From the NCBI GenBank assembly GCA_963978905.1, contig OZ022260.1, forward strand, positions 10,653,725-10,717,724: DNA of 64,000 nt, given 5' to 3'. The DNA comes from Trichostrongylus colubriformis (Eukaryota; Nematoda; Chromadorea; Rhabditida; Trichostrongylidae). The number at the start of each line of letters is the position of its first letter. The stretch's first letter is position 1. The translations under genes were made by a program, and so were the position numbers. Of the stretch, positions 52,090-63,674 are shown piece by piece. The notes below the pieces were generated by a model. That model made no database searches, was not told the DNA's origin, and saw only the letters and a list, made by a program, of their open reading frames with translations.

Positions 52090-52246
52090 AGGCCACCCAA
52101 ATCCCGCGAGTCCGAGATTTGGGGTATCGCGGTTCCGCAATGCAAGATCCCGAAGTAGCCGATGGCGTGCGAGGGTGCGACGCCACAAAATCGCAGGATC
52201 ACAAAATCGCAGATTCCCAAAATTGCGAAATCTGACGATGGTATTG
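52090..52246. repeat. MITE, CCGTCAGACTTCGCGAT family (copy 4)
   Basis: Diverged ends GGCCACCCAAATCCCGCGAG and AATTGCGAAATCTGACGATGG, with repeated CAAAATCGCAG(G/A) inside. Confidence 0.6.
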
Positions 52247-53629
52247 GACATGAAAAATATTTTAGCAAAAGAGGTATCGTAAAATGCGAGTTGTGCCTAA
52301 ATTAGATTCAGTTGACCAACTTGGTACGAGTGGGGGAGTGCTTCAGAAACGGGGGGGGGGGTTGTCCCGATTCAAAGACCTGGAAGAGCAATGTGAATAG
52401 TTCCTATTAAATGTCAATGAGATGGAGTTCCGTTACAGTTATCAAAAAGGATGAAATCATTCAGACGGCATGCGTATGCCCGTAAGTCACTTCATGGTTA
52501 GGAAAGGCCTCAAAGATTTGATGAAGATCTGAGTTTGCATCTTAATGGAATTCATATCGCTAGTTTCACTCTATCAGGCTTTGAAAAATCTTCGAAAAAT
52601 AAAAACATGAAATGGTGAAGAAAAACGAAAGGGAGAGTCTAATTTTTCAAAGATAGAATTGTATGGGATTTGAATAGCACTCTTTTCAAAATGAAGAAAA
52701 CAGGCTTTTGACCCCCATGAACCTTCTCCGGAACATGCCTTACCGCCTGATGATGGTATCAAGTCTGAAGTGTTGAAAGACCAGGGAAGGATAAAAAAGC
52801 GATGGAATACGATGAGCACAAACATTTAAAACTAAGTGGAAGTAGAAATTGCTGCCAGCAATGTTTTTCCCCTTTTTAAAGGAGCTAAGCCACAGTTCGA
52901 CGGATTCTTAAGTTGAGATGATCACGCTTGAATAACAATATGACTCATCAAACATAATTAGCCCAAGGTGTAGATCAATTTAGCGAGTTTCTTACTTGTT
53001 TACTTGAAATAATAGTACTCCGTCAACAAAACCAGGTTCGGCGGTTGGCCCTAATGTAAATCTACGACCGTAGAGAGATATCATAGTAACTCCAACCAGT
53101 ACATTACCGCAGTCTGACACACGAGTACATGTCAATTGCCACCACTACAAATCGATGTTGAGTGCACGGCGCACTCGCTGAGTCACTTGGTGGATGCGCC
53201 ACGCATTAGTCACTCGTACATACTCGTAAACATGACTCACTTCAACGTCCATCCTGACATTCTAGAAGGTCCGGTCGACGTTCACGTCAAAATTGCATCT
53301 TGATTTCACTGTTTAGCTTAACCAGAGAAATAGAAGGTCCGCAGGGACAGTAAGAAGATCAGAATCCGTTGAACAGAAGTCGAGCGATAGCGATTAAATG
53401 TTTGTTATTCCATTTGCAGACTCCATTTCAATAATTAATATTGATCATTCGGTAGATTGTTACGGACTTCTTAAAAATTTCCTCGAAAATTCTTTCAAGC
53501 TTTCAGTAGTTTCTGAGGACTCTTGAAAGTTCCATTATTGATCTGATAAGTCGTCGTAAATTTTGAACTCTCCTGACATGGGTATGTTCAGAACAGCACG
53601 AGAGTCCAGTCGACAACATTGTATTGATC
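52247..53629. other. Gene-free stretch
   Basis: It contains a G10-class tract near 52350. No exon pattern was recognised. Confidence 0.4.
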
Positions 53630-54195
53630 GAATTTCGGTGTAAGCTGTTGTTTTTGGTACAATTTTCGGACTGTACCGAAAATTACATTATAACAGAAAG
53701 ACATGCTGTTTCCACCAATCGTAAAGTTGTCCCTCGAAACAGTTAGTACATACTTCTTCTCCCTGGACACAAAGCAAAACCTCGACCGCTACACCCACTG
53801 ATCAGTAATGGCGCTTCAATTCAGCGAACACCTTTGGCACGAACATAATATTTAGCATTTTTCTTGAAAAAAAATGTTTACATGGAGTCACAGTGGAAAG
53901 CTTTATCAAGGATTACAAAAAATTCAACGTTTCTGGTGCAATTTTCGATCTGTAGCGGAAATTACACTATAATAATTTGTGCTAAAGGACATGCTGTTTC
54001 CCACCACTCGCGAAGACTTTATTGTCGTCAAAACAATTAGTAAACACTTCACTCCCCCGGACACAAAGCAAAACTTTGACCGCGTTACACCCATTTATTA
54101 GCCATCGCGCTCCAATTCGGCGAACACTTTCAGCACAAACAGAAACACTAAGCTTTTTAAAAAAAAAACTTTCTACATGGGGTCACGGTAAAGTC
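53630..54195. repeat. Diverged tandem duplication, unit about 270-300 bp
   Basis: Two units share AATTTTCG(G/A)(A/T)CTGTA, GGACATGCTGTTTCC-like, GGACACAAAGCAAAAC and AATTC(A/G)GCGAACAC blocks in the same order (about 53655-53895 and 53935-54190). Stops in both frames argue against a coding duplicate. Confidence 0.6.
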
Positions 54196-55366
54196 TGTTC
54201 GGTAGAAACAAGATGCAAGCATCACGGCCTTGAATCAAATGCTGCTTCGTTTTGTCAGCGGTGTAGCCAAAATGAAAAAGGATTTTCAAAGGACTGTTTA
54301 GAATGTCAGGATGGTATACCATATCCAACAGAAGGTTGGCTATCACAACAACGATGGGGATCTTATTTGTACTACTATTACTTTCACGTATGTGGGCTCC
54401 TCCATTTAAGGCCTTTGGTATTAGAGGTTCTGATTTTAGTTTGTTTCAAAGGAATATTATAAGGTTGATAATTATGGTATCCATCCTGACATCCTGAAAT
54501 TATGTGTAGATTTTTATACCATACCAATGGGTGGGCCACGCACTTTCCTTCAGTTTAACTTTGTAAAGAAACAATCGTTTATGCCTTAAGTACATAAGCC
54601 ATTTCGCTCAGCCGAGTTCTGCGAGTTTTTCTTTAGCAATTCTTTTCCCGATTCTCCTTGAACCCTACGGAGCGGAACTTTTTCGTGAAATCTATATTCA
54701 TAAAATAAAATTGAATTGCAAAGCGTATACGTCCCTTCGACGTGAACTCGTTCCCTCCCTCTTCAAAGCCGGACTCCCGCCGCGCTTGACTCAACGGGAA
54801 AGTGATTTAAGCAAGAGAACCGGTTCCTGAAAAAGTCATAGGACAGTGTTCTGCTTGGGCCTGCGCAAGGAGGCTAAGGGAAGCACTGTGTCTAAATCGA
54901 GCCCTCACACGAACACAGCGCTAACTCGTTAACTTGGCGTCCACATAACCCAGGGTCGATAGACTCAACTTTACCCCAGATATCCAAATCGCAGATAAGT
55001 GAATACGCTGCAAATATGAACAGTTCCATAGGTGCAAGTTATTATTTCGGCAAATTTGCAATTTAAGAGCTCCACGATTTGGTGCAAAGACAATCGATTG
55101 GCTTCCTCTACAGGAATAACACACTGCTGTACAGCAATTTCTTCATGACACATTTTACAGTTCGTCTAGTGGCTCTTCATTTTACCCAATTTAGCAATTT
55201 CCGAGTTACTTCCAAAGTTTTACCCTCTGGGTTCAGAGCGACAGAGTGAAAACTGACCCTAGCTACGATATAGACACATTAAACACTCTAGCGCACATTC
55301 CACGATAATCGATACTCACCTGCGGATAGATAGAGCGACGGGCATATACAGAGTTTGTACTTTTCA
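54196..55366. other. Gene-free stretch
   Basis: The open frame at 54022-54462 starts inside the tandem duplication and has no recognisable domain. Confidence 0.4.
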
Positions 55367-55527
55367 GGCCGCGTTCATACTTCGCGCTGCTTTTACAGGC
55401 CAGGCAACAAGGCAGAATGGCACGGAGGAGGCACGGACGACGCAGACAATGAGACAGAGTAGCACAGGCCTAAGCAAAGACACGCAGCCACGCTCCGCCG
55501 GCGGAATCGCGAAGTATGAACGCGGCC
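55367..55527. repeat. MITE, GGCCGCGTTCATAC family (copy 5)
   Basis: GGCCGCGTTCATACTTCGCG and CGCGAAGTATGAACGCGGCC are exact 20-bp inverses. This is the best conserved pair of ends in the window. Confidence 0.88.
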
Positions 55528-55984
55528 TTGGAAACCGTATACTTCGCAATTCTGGCTACCTAACATACAAGCGAATTTGCAGAAATTTTGACATCTGTTC
55601 TATTATAATACGGCTACAGGATGTGTGTCTGAAGCAACACGTGCCCAAGAGCAAGTACAAATCCACTACTCGAGTCCACGACCACCTACCCTTTACGTAG
55701 TCAACCTATGCATCGCTATTCCTCGTGTCTCCACTACCCTCTTTTTCTCGCCTATTTCGCCTGTATCTCGCGCTGAATGCGTTTGTGCGCCATGCAAACG
55801 GAAATCACCTTATTGTTTTTAATTCGATGAACCATTTGAAGACATTATTAGGGGTTATTTTGACAGGTTGTGGAATAATTGTGGAATATAAAATGGAGGC
55901 AATCAGTAGAATGACAGTAGAAGAAAACCGAATACACACCTCAAAATCCCGAAAAATAAAGGCAACAAAATCCTCCGTATTTCT

Positions 55985-56200
55985 TCCATCTCGCCCCCTC
56001 TGCATCACTAGCCGATGAAGGTAGATGCAAACAGGCGAGAGGCCAACCCAGTCAATTAAGAACGTTGTCCCACCCTCGCATAGATCCGCTAAAGAGGCAA
56101 CGTGACTAGCCCCGCTGCGGCAGCGCGATAAAAGCTAGAAGGCGCGCTTCTTCAAAGCCAATTTCGCCACAGATCATCTCATTGGGGGAATGTTCGTCCA
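55985..56200. repeat. Dispersed repeat shared with 10600-10830
   Basis: It starts CCCCTCTGCATCACTAGCC, contains GGCGAGAGGCC and ends near AATTTCGCCACAGATCATCTC. Confidence 0.6.
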
Positions 56201-59200
56201 CAAAGAACGATCCTTCTCATTCTTATTTTCACCTTACCCATGACGATACCTTTACCACAGATTTGTTTTGTTTTTATTTTTCCTTTTTTGAACAGGATAA
56301 CATTAAACCTTTAAAGGTTACCGTTGAACGCTTTTCAGATGACGGAATCGATGATCAGTGAAAAGCGAAATCACCTATCAAAAGGAACACATGGAGATGA
56401 CAGAACTCGTTAGTTGGACAGGAAACAATACCGACAACTAGTTTAATGTTATGCGCGCCTTTACAAATTATCGTCACCGCCGTTGAGCGAAGATGACGTT
56501 TAGTAAGTCATCCTAGGCCGAGTAGGCCGAATACGGAACATATATGTTATTCGGACGGACGACTTCTTTTTACTAACGAGTCAGACATTACTGTCAAAAT
56601 TGGCAAAGTGATCCAAGAAAACATAAAATTCAATCACATTGACTTCATTTTGACTTTTGCCGTACATTTATTATGCATATATGGACGCGGACACAGTGAA
56701 GTGGCTAGTGGCGCCGCTCTCACTCGTAAGATACGGGAGCAAATCTCGGAGCAAGACCCGTCTGAGCCACCCAAGCTTATCCTTACTCCGAAACAGCGAA
56801 GACAAGGCAAGGTCAGACTTCAACTGAAATCGTCTGAGCTTTTACCGTGCTCCGCCCACTTCGTATAACCCCGCCCATCGCAGCTTGGCTTCTTTCTGTT
56901 CCATGATAGCCTATTCAATTTGAGCAGTTATTAGGCGCTTCACTGGTGAGCTTCCGAAAGACAATAGATTTCGTGATCCTACAAACAACACAGCTGGATC
57001 AGCTGGTAGGCATGCCTGAAAAGATCGCTGCCTGTGTTATAAAGTGCTGTTCTACCAAAGGGGGCATTAGAGACGATTTTCTGCGTTGGAAGTAACAAAA
57101 CGCGGAGATGTCAACTAGTTTTCTGACTTTCAATAGACGAATTCATCTGACAACAATAATTGGACAATACGTTACAGTAGCATTCGGTACCGCTGAAGGA
57201 GTCTTCTTGACCCTTTGTTCTCGGAAACGCACATTCTACTAAAACTTCAAAAAAGCACCCGATTCATGTTTTATGCCACAGAAATACTTTTCGCACTGAT
57301 GAATTTGCTAAGTGGTTACGTGGAAAATACTGGAACTAGGAGACACAGGAGCATAGAACATCAAAAATAATGCAGGGACTTGCAGAGACAGGGAGCTCAT
57401 CAATAATTTTGAAATGATAGGAATTGTTGAGAAATTTCCTCTCTAAGGAGTGTGTTGTCAGAATAATTCCATTAAAATCATTCCTACTGAACGAGAACAT
57501 GAATGAGTGAAGATACTCCCTTGCATATAGGCTTATGTGGATTATCATAGCCACATGCAGATTTAGTATGAAATTTCGAGAGCACGCAAAAAAATACATT
57601 TCGATGTAGAGAGGCATGGTCGAAACCGTTCTAGACAGAGCATGATTGGGCACGACGGAAGCAATTTATGTGGTATGAGCGAAATATTCCTGGATTGTTG
57701 GCAAAAAATTTATCTGCCACTGTATTTTTTCTTTCGATTTTCGTTGTCAAAATGGACAAGAATTTTTTTATTATTAATTTATTTTTTGCAACATAAAGCG
57801 GATGTGGTATATGATGTTGCGGCAATGCCGTAAACACTGAAAAGCAAAAAAACTCAGATGTCGTCAAAGGGAAAGAAATGAGTGAAATTTTTGCCTTTAA
57901 AGTAAGTGGTATAATTCACTAACTGAGTCAAATCTAACGGGTCAAACCGAACATGTTGTTTGTACACTGCAAATATGCCGTGGGCGGTGTTACCAGTGGG
58001 CGGGGTTGTCTGGACAAGGCCGGTTGAAGTCGAATTTTCGGAGAGAGAGAGAGAGAGAAGTCGAGCTTTAGCATAGGTGCACAACCAATGCGAAACAACA
58101 AATATATAAAATCACTCTTGATTCGGAGATGAACGAGCAATGCAGAAATGTCCACAGTACAATTTCCCTAACTCATAATTTACACAATAATCGGCACAAT
58201 GGCATTTGCTTATTTAAGTCTTTACATATTTGCCGGTAATCAGTCATTTTCTCCTCTTATCACTAGAACCTGGTCCAAGGTAATTTTTCATTCTCACACA
58301 CCAGCGCACGAGCGCTACCTAATCATACAACAATACTTGTGAGCCATACAGCAATGGAAGGATTCTTCCTTTCATAACCGCTGTGAGTGATTTTCTTTCA
58401 AAAAGGGTAATATTTGCTTTTGAAATGAACTACAAACAGATTCACACATGAACTTAAGCTGGATTCTAGGCACTTCAGACTTTTGCATACGAGCAGCACT
58501 CCTTCAATCGCAAGTGTGGTCATCAGATGTCCTGAATAGGGTTTTTTGAGCTGTTCAACAGCAAACTTTTAGCATCCACTCGCTGCAAGACAAGTATAGC
58601 TTGAAATTCTGTATAAGTCGTGAGCTCTTCAGATAACAGCTGGAGGATATCTACACTCCAGGAGCAAGATATTCTGAGAAGCGGGTAAAGAAGAATGATC
58701 ACATACGAAGGAGAGGACAGGACTCTGTGAAGGACACGTCCTTGGCAAGCATAAAGACCCTATCGCAGTGGACAGAATAATGGCGCCCACTTCAAATTTG
58801 ATTAATTGCCCTTCAAAAATGACTTCAGTGAAGTTCAGAGATGGATCCCTCATCCTACAGAATGGTTGCACCTTATCAGTCTGAGCACCGAGTATCCAAC
58901 CAAGTTCACGCGCTAGGCTATGGTAACAGAAAAAACATTGAAATTCTTTTTTCGAAAAACAAGGAACATAATGAACGAAAGAAATTATCAAAAGTCATTA
59001 TGATCCACCGTGAACGGCGCAAAAAATCATTAAAAAACGGCTACAAAAATTTAGAAGAGGATCTGAAATATGATATCTTTGTCTGCGACATGGATTGTTT
59101 AGATGCATAATAGATAACCTATTTCAAATATTTTCAGACAAAGACGTATCAGTCTGTTCAAACTTCTTAATTTATCTCACGAGCCACGCCCACGAAGAAG

Positions 59201-59914
59201 TCACGCCCTTTAGCCAGTACAGATGTAAGCAATGCCTTTCATTATATGAGTCTGAGTACATAGATGACATCCGTAAAGAAACAGTAGAAAAAAGTGCATG
59301 ATATATCTCAAACTTTGGGAAAGAACAGGTATAAAGTTCTTCTGGAGAAGTGCTTTTTAATTCCAGTCACAGGAAAAAGACATCGTCACTCTCGCTTTTG
59401 AGCATTCGCTTCGGTTTAATGAAAAAAAGAGGAAGAGCATGCCGCGAAGCTTCTTCAGACTAGGTGCCATTTCTATGGTCAGGTTGTAAAGTCTGTCATT
59501 GAATAGAAACGTGAACTTTACCTATGCTATGGGAGATTATCATGTGATACACATTTTTAAAAATTAGCCAAAAAGCTTATACAATGGCTTGCGCTCTTTT
59601 TTATAAGTGACACCTGCACGGTAATGGACTAAGTCCAACTATGAGACCTTGAACTATTTCTAACACAACCACCTTTTTCCAGATTGTAGTGGCCGATTCA
59701 AACCAAACTTGTACGAAGTTGATTTCCGAAAACAAACAAGCCCTCGGAAAATTCTCATTTAGGCCAAGTGCGCATGCAAAAACCTCTTTTGCCCTGATCA
59801 AGTCAAATGGAGTCTCATGGGCCGAAAAGGCTCCCATAACTCAACCCTTGCTAATTACATTACCGATGAGCTTTCGATCTAACATGGATATGTAGTTGCA
59901 ATTGCAGAAACGGC
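56201..59914. other. Gene-free stretch
   Basis: Several open frames of 60-120 codons (57336-57653 minus, 58629-58991 minus, 58841-59110 plus) overlap on opposite strands and have no recognisable domains or splice partners. A GA dinucleotide run lies near 58040-58058. Confidence 0.4.
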
Positions 59915-59920
59915 TTTATT
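59915..59920 (-). terminator. Candidate polyadenylation signal of the HDDC3 gene
   Basis: AATAAA on the minus strand, about 170 bases after the stop codon at 60092. Confidence 0.4.
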
Positions 59921-60091
59921 TCGTAAAATAGGAAATTAGTTGACAAATTATCACAGATTCACCAAAGGAGCGTACAGAGTCAGATTCTCAAGCGATTTGG
60001 CGCCATTGATTATATGATTACTGATTGGAATGGAACCGCCAAAGGGTTGAATTTGCAAATGCAAATCGTGTTCTGGAAGATGTGGAAGAAC

Positions 60092-62439
60092 TCATGCTAA
60101 ATGTTTGTTGATCAGATCGTCAAGAGTCATTTCGAGCCTCTCATTCGTTCCTTTCATGCCAGCGACCACCTATAATCACATTACTGTTTTTCCAGAATAT
60201 TTCATCGTTCCGAATTACCGTACCTCTTTCGACCACTTGAAATATTCCTTAACTCGTCGCCGATCCCACCCTACTGGAATCTGACGATCCAAATCACGTA
60301 GATTGTAGAGTTTATCGGCCAAATGAACGAGTTTCGCCTGAAATACGATGTGACCCCCAACTGACGCCATTAGCAGGGTTAGTAGCCCGTGAACAGACCT
60401 TCTATTCTTCTAACCCGCCTCGCCCACTCATCAAAGACCAATGAAAAACTTGACGGAACACAATGCTGAGATGAAATAACCTTGTGCAGCGTGAAAGGGA
60501 GGGGACAAGAACTTTCGTTATTTTTCTTAACATCGAAAGATGAGGGAAGAGTGATCTTTCCACAATGTGCATAGCAGGACAAGAACACTATACCACGCAA
60601 TGATGATTCTCCTGCTGAATTTTTGATGTTTTGATTTTTTTGTCAGCTGCTGTTTTTCGCCTCAGCGTGCGAAACGGGAATTGTTACAGGAGTGCTGAGT
60701 TATGGGCAAAAGCTTTCATCTTGGACGGGACAAAAACCTCTTCTCCATGTTTCCCGGGCATATGTGCTAATTCATTACACTACCGAGGCCTCATTCACCT
60801 TAACTCAGCATCCCTGGGGTGACCCTTATGTCAGGATTTCGCACCGCGGCATGTCGCAAGCGAAACAATGCGGACGAGCTGAAGGCGCCATGTTGTTGGG
60901 TCGCGAAGCGATTACACGGTAACGCTAAGGGGGGGGGGGGGGGTGGGGGAAAATCCGCCAAAAAATCGCGTCAGCGGCGTCGCACTGGCGGCGCCACCAG
61001 TACGACTTGCGAATCGATTTTGCTCTTGGGAGCCCGGCAGAGCGTGGCTACCTCACTTCTGCACTCCAGCCATACCACACTGCCTCCTCCAGCCACGCCA
61101 CCCTGCCTCCTCCACTTTTGCCACACTGTCTCGCTTTAAGGCTGCCATGCCCTGCCACTGGTACTCGCACCAGCCGAGCCGCTCGCCGCGAACGGCCACG
61201 CGATTTTTTGGCGGATTTCCCCCACCCCGCTAAGGGTATCGCGCCCCTAGAATTACCGTGTAGCCGTTCTAAGACCCAATTACCGCGACGCGCATAGTTC
61301 GCACACACTGTGTCGCACGCTGCTCGTCGTCTTGCGATATCCTGACATAAGGGTACAAACCCGCATCCCTGTAACAGTGTAGTGTAATGCATTAGCATAT
61401 ATGCCAGGAAAGCATGGAGTGCAGGTTCGTTCCGTTCGAGGCCCAAGCTTTTGCTCTTAACTCAGCATCCCTGTGACAGATCGTTTGTTATGTTACGCCA
61501 TGCATTCGACTTCCATCAGGGATTGTAGTGGCTTATGCATGCGTACTGGCATTCACAAGCTTTCAGTCGATCTTCAAGACACTACTTTTATTTCTCCAAA
61601 GAAGCATATTTCGAAGCTCGTTCTCGGCGATAATTCAGCCTTGGAAATGTGGGAGGCTCTCCTTTTTCAGAATTGATTAGCTTGAGCTTGTTCATATAAA
61701 TAGGTAAATTTTCAAAAATGACATGATTTCGTAGGTTCAACGATAAATTAGAAAATTGACTCAGACTTAGCGAAGGAGCAAACGGAGTCCAAGACTTAAG
61801 CGATTTGGACAAACTAGTTCACAGTAATTCATACCTAATGATTATAGGAAAGATGGACCTGATAGAACCCAAATTTGCACAGCATGAACGAGTCCTGCTT
61901 GGCAGGACCTTTAGGGGTGCAGTCCAACCTTATTTTAATACTAGATGAACCAGTGATGAGTCTCGTCACGAAAAAAGTTACTGTAGTAATGATGTCACAT
62001 CACTACTAAGACATGTCTAACAAGGGATTTGTTATTCGCTTTTTCTATGAAGAAAACCGCTTGTTACGAGGTTGTTCGACGATGCCTTCAGATAACATCA
62101 AAAAGCAAGGCCAAATGAATCGCTAAGAATTCACAATAAGATGCGCAATAATGAGGGGTTAGCATTCAAGGGTACGGTCGATTACTGTCCTAACCTAAAC
62201 CGTAAACTCTCTTCCTATACCATTCAGGGGCTTTTTAAAAAGCAGCTTGATCCAATTCGTCTGATGGTTCTGTCATGAAGACGCCTCCGCAATAGCAGAA
62301 CCCAATTTATGGCACAAAAGGCAGTCACAAAATACCGTACCTTATGTGAATGCTTCGGAGCGTTTTCGATTTGCGCCTTCTTTCTTTCTTCCTTTGGCTT
62401 GGACTTATCATCAGTGCATTCCTTCACAATATCGTGTAC
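60092..62439 (-). CDS. HDDC3: HDDC3/MESH1-type ppGpp and NADPH hydrolase, 5'-partial, last three exons
   Basis: Exons in transcript order: 62439-62341, 60337-60224, 60169-60092 (TGA). All are phase 0 with GT-AG borders. They give 95 residues: an [19 protein letters not shown] helix, then the hallmark [15 protein letters not shown] with the HD-domain aspartate, then [13 protein letters not shown] and [13 protein letters not shown] to the end. These match the C-terminal half of animal MESH1, the SpoT-like hydrolase that removes the 3' phosphates of ppGpp and also dephosphorylates NADPH. The N-terminal half with the metal-binding His and His-Asp residues is not in 62440-64000, so its exon is probably beyond the right edge. 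SINE and MITE sequence fills the 2-kb intron 60338-62340. Confidence 0.92.
60686..61472. mobile_element. Inverted pair of SINE copies around a MITE
   Basis: A minus-oriented copy (60686-60812, TGCTGAGTTATGGGCAAAAG to CCTTAACTCAGCATCC) and a plus-oriented copy (about 61365-61472, with AGTGTAATGCATTAGC and CTTAACTCAGCATCC) face away from a GC-rich element between them. Both tRNA-like bodies are degenerate. The block lies in the large HDDC3 intron. Confidence 0.65.
60935..61229. repeat. GC-rich inverted-repeat MITE (second copy of the 2368-2610 family)
   Basis: GTGGGGGAAAATCCGCCAAA at the left pairs with TTTGGCGGATTTCCCCCAC at the right. Inverted, its interior parallels 2368-2610 (GGCATGGCAGCC, CACGCTCTGCC, CAAGTCGTACTGGTGGCGCC). 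A G-run of more than ten bases lies at its left edge. Confidence 0.7.
61473..62340. other. Remainder of the HDDC3 intron
   Basis: Sequence around 61740-61800 (GACTTAGCGAAGGAGC...TAAGCGATTTGG) resembles 59940-60003, a short dispersed duplication. No further exon was seen. Confidence 0.45.
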
Positions 62440-62739
62440 CTGAATTGATCATTCAAGGATACTACACATACGCCCTCCCTTTCTAATATATCCAATCAGA
62501 TGGACAGTCACCTGCTTTCAGAAGACTTAAAAAATCGAAAAAAAGAGAAGTCCATCTTAAAAGAAGGAGGAAATAAAAACTGAGTAGCCTGGCCGCGAAC
62601 TTTTTTGAGGTTTTCATGATATTAAAAACAATCCTCAACTGCACAGTATTCATGGTATGATCATATTCTATGGGAGTGAGACATTGTACAGAACTCTCGT
62701 TGGTACCTTCACCTAACATCTACCTCCCACCCCTCTCAA

Positions 62740-63389
62740 AATTAGTTCTCTTTACCCACCTATTTATGCTGTATTTGCCTAATTTGGGCCGCATGCCAAG
62801 TTTAACGCAAAAAAAAGTGATTCCGGCCGAAATACAGCACCACAAAGTCTCGCCCGGGTGGTCGGGGCCTCCCAACAAGTGCCCACCCCGTTGTCCGCCG
62901 CTGTCGGAGACGCATTGTAGGAACAGAAAGTTACGTAAACAGTCCACTTTCCTACAAGGATGCTGAGTTATGGGCAAAAGCTTCGGTGTCGGACGGGACT
63001 CGAACCTGAAAGCTTTAGCAATGATTTTGAATTTTTAATTTTTTGATAACTGCTGTTTATCGCCGCAGTTCGCGATGCGAAAGTTACTACAAGGATGCTG
63101 AGTTATGGGGAAAAGCCCATCGCAGAGCTGCGCAGAGCTGCGGCGATAAACAGCAGTTATCAAAAATTAAAAATATCAAAGTCCACTTTTCGTTGCCAAC
63201 CGCGGCGGACGACGGGACGGGGCTTTTATTCAGAAGCCTCGCCCCCTCAGCCACCGCTTTGAAGAACTGTATCTTAGCCGAATTCTCACTTTTTCGCGTA
63301 AAACTTTGCATGTGGCCCTTATTAGACAAATACAACATAAATATGGATAACAAAGAAACTCTTTTTTCTGTGGATGATGCTTTTTACTG
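62740..63389. repeat. Palindromic MITE split by a SINE insertion
   Basis: The left arm (to 62950) and right arm (from 63180) are inverted versions of the TTAAAGGAATCGTCCACGG family (CCGCCGCTGTCGGAGACGC, then GTCCACTTTTCGTTGCCAACCG). The insertion interrupts its centre. Confidence 0.75.
62951..63179. mobile_element. SINE-derived inverted insertion with 10-bp target duplication
   Basis: AGTCCACTTT flanks it directly at 62941-62950 and 63180-63189. The insert begins with a truncated minus-oriented tRNA-like piece (GGGACTCGAACC). It also holds two SINE tails in opposite orientation (TTGATAACTGCTGTTTATCG and CGATAAACAGCAGTTATCAA). Confidence 0.8.
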
Positions 63390-63674
63390 ACCGCTCTGCT
63401 TGCCGACCTCTTCTCGACAATTACTACTTCGAAACAAACGAAGCAAAAACAAACCAAATAACACTACCCTCAAAAACCACAAGTTATAGAGAATGAAATT
63501 CGCCGTAATTCCACCTGTAGGAATTATCCAGGCGCTGATCACGAATGCATTTCCCACTGTTTGGGTGCCGTCACCGAATTGGCGCGCTTTGTACCGATAT
63601 GGCACAATAGCTTTTGTTAATACGTTCAAGCTTCCAATGAAGAGGTAGCTTATAATTCCTAGCATAATCTTCAA
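63384..63674 (-). CDS. Unidentified open frame with two hydrophobic segments
   Basis: A 96-codon frame begins right after the MITE at 62740-63389. It contains a hydrophobic stretch (IMLGIISYLFIGSLNVL), a polar motif PYRYKARQFGDG and a second long hydrophobic stretch (about residues 43-82). This could be an exon of a multi-pass membrane protein such as a nematode receptor, but no family motif is certain and no splice partner was found. Confidence 0.25.
   Translation of the reverse strand: MKIMLGIISYLFIGSLNVLTKAIVPYRYKARQFGDGTQTVGNAFVISAWIIPTGGITANFILYNLWFLRVVLFGLFLLRLFRSSNCREEVGKQSGQ

Noticed and set aside
53588..54462. Open frames across the 53.6-54.5 kb tandem duplication
   Set aside because: The two units share blocks at DNA level, but frames are interrupted differently and no domain is visible.
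37738..60942. Long G or C runs (37738, 42817, 47366, 52350, 60929) as quadruplex signals
   Set aside because: They sit mostly at repeat edges and lengths in such runs are unreliable. No promoter context supports a role.
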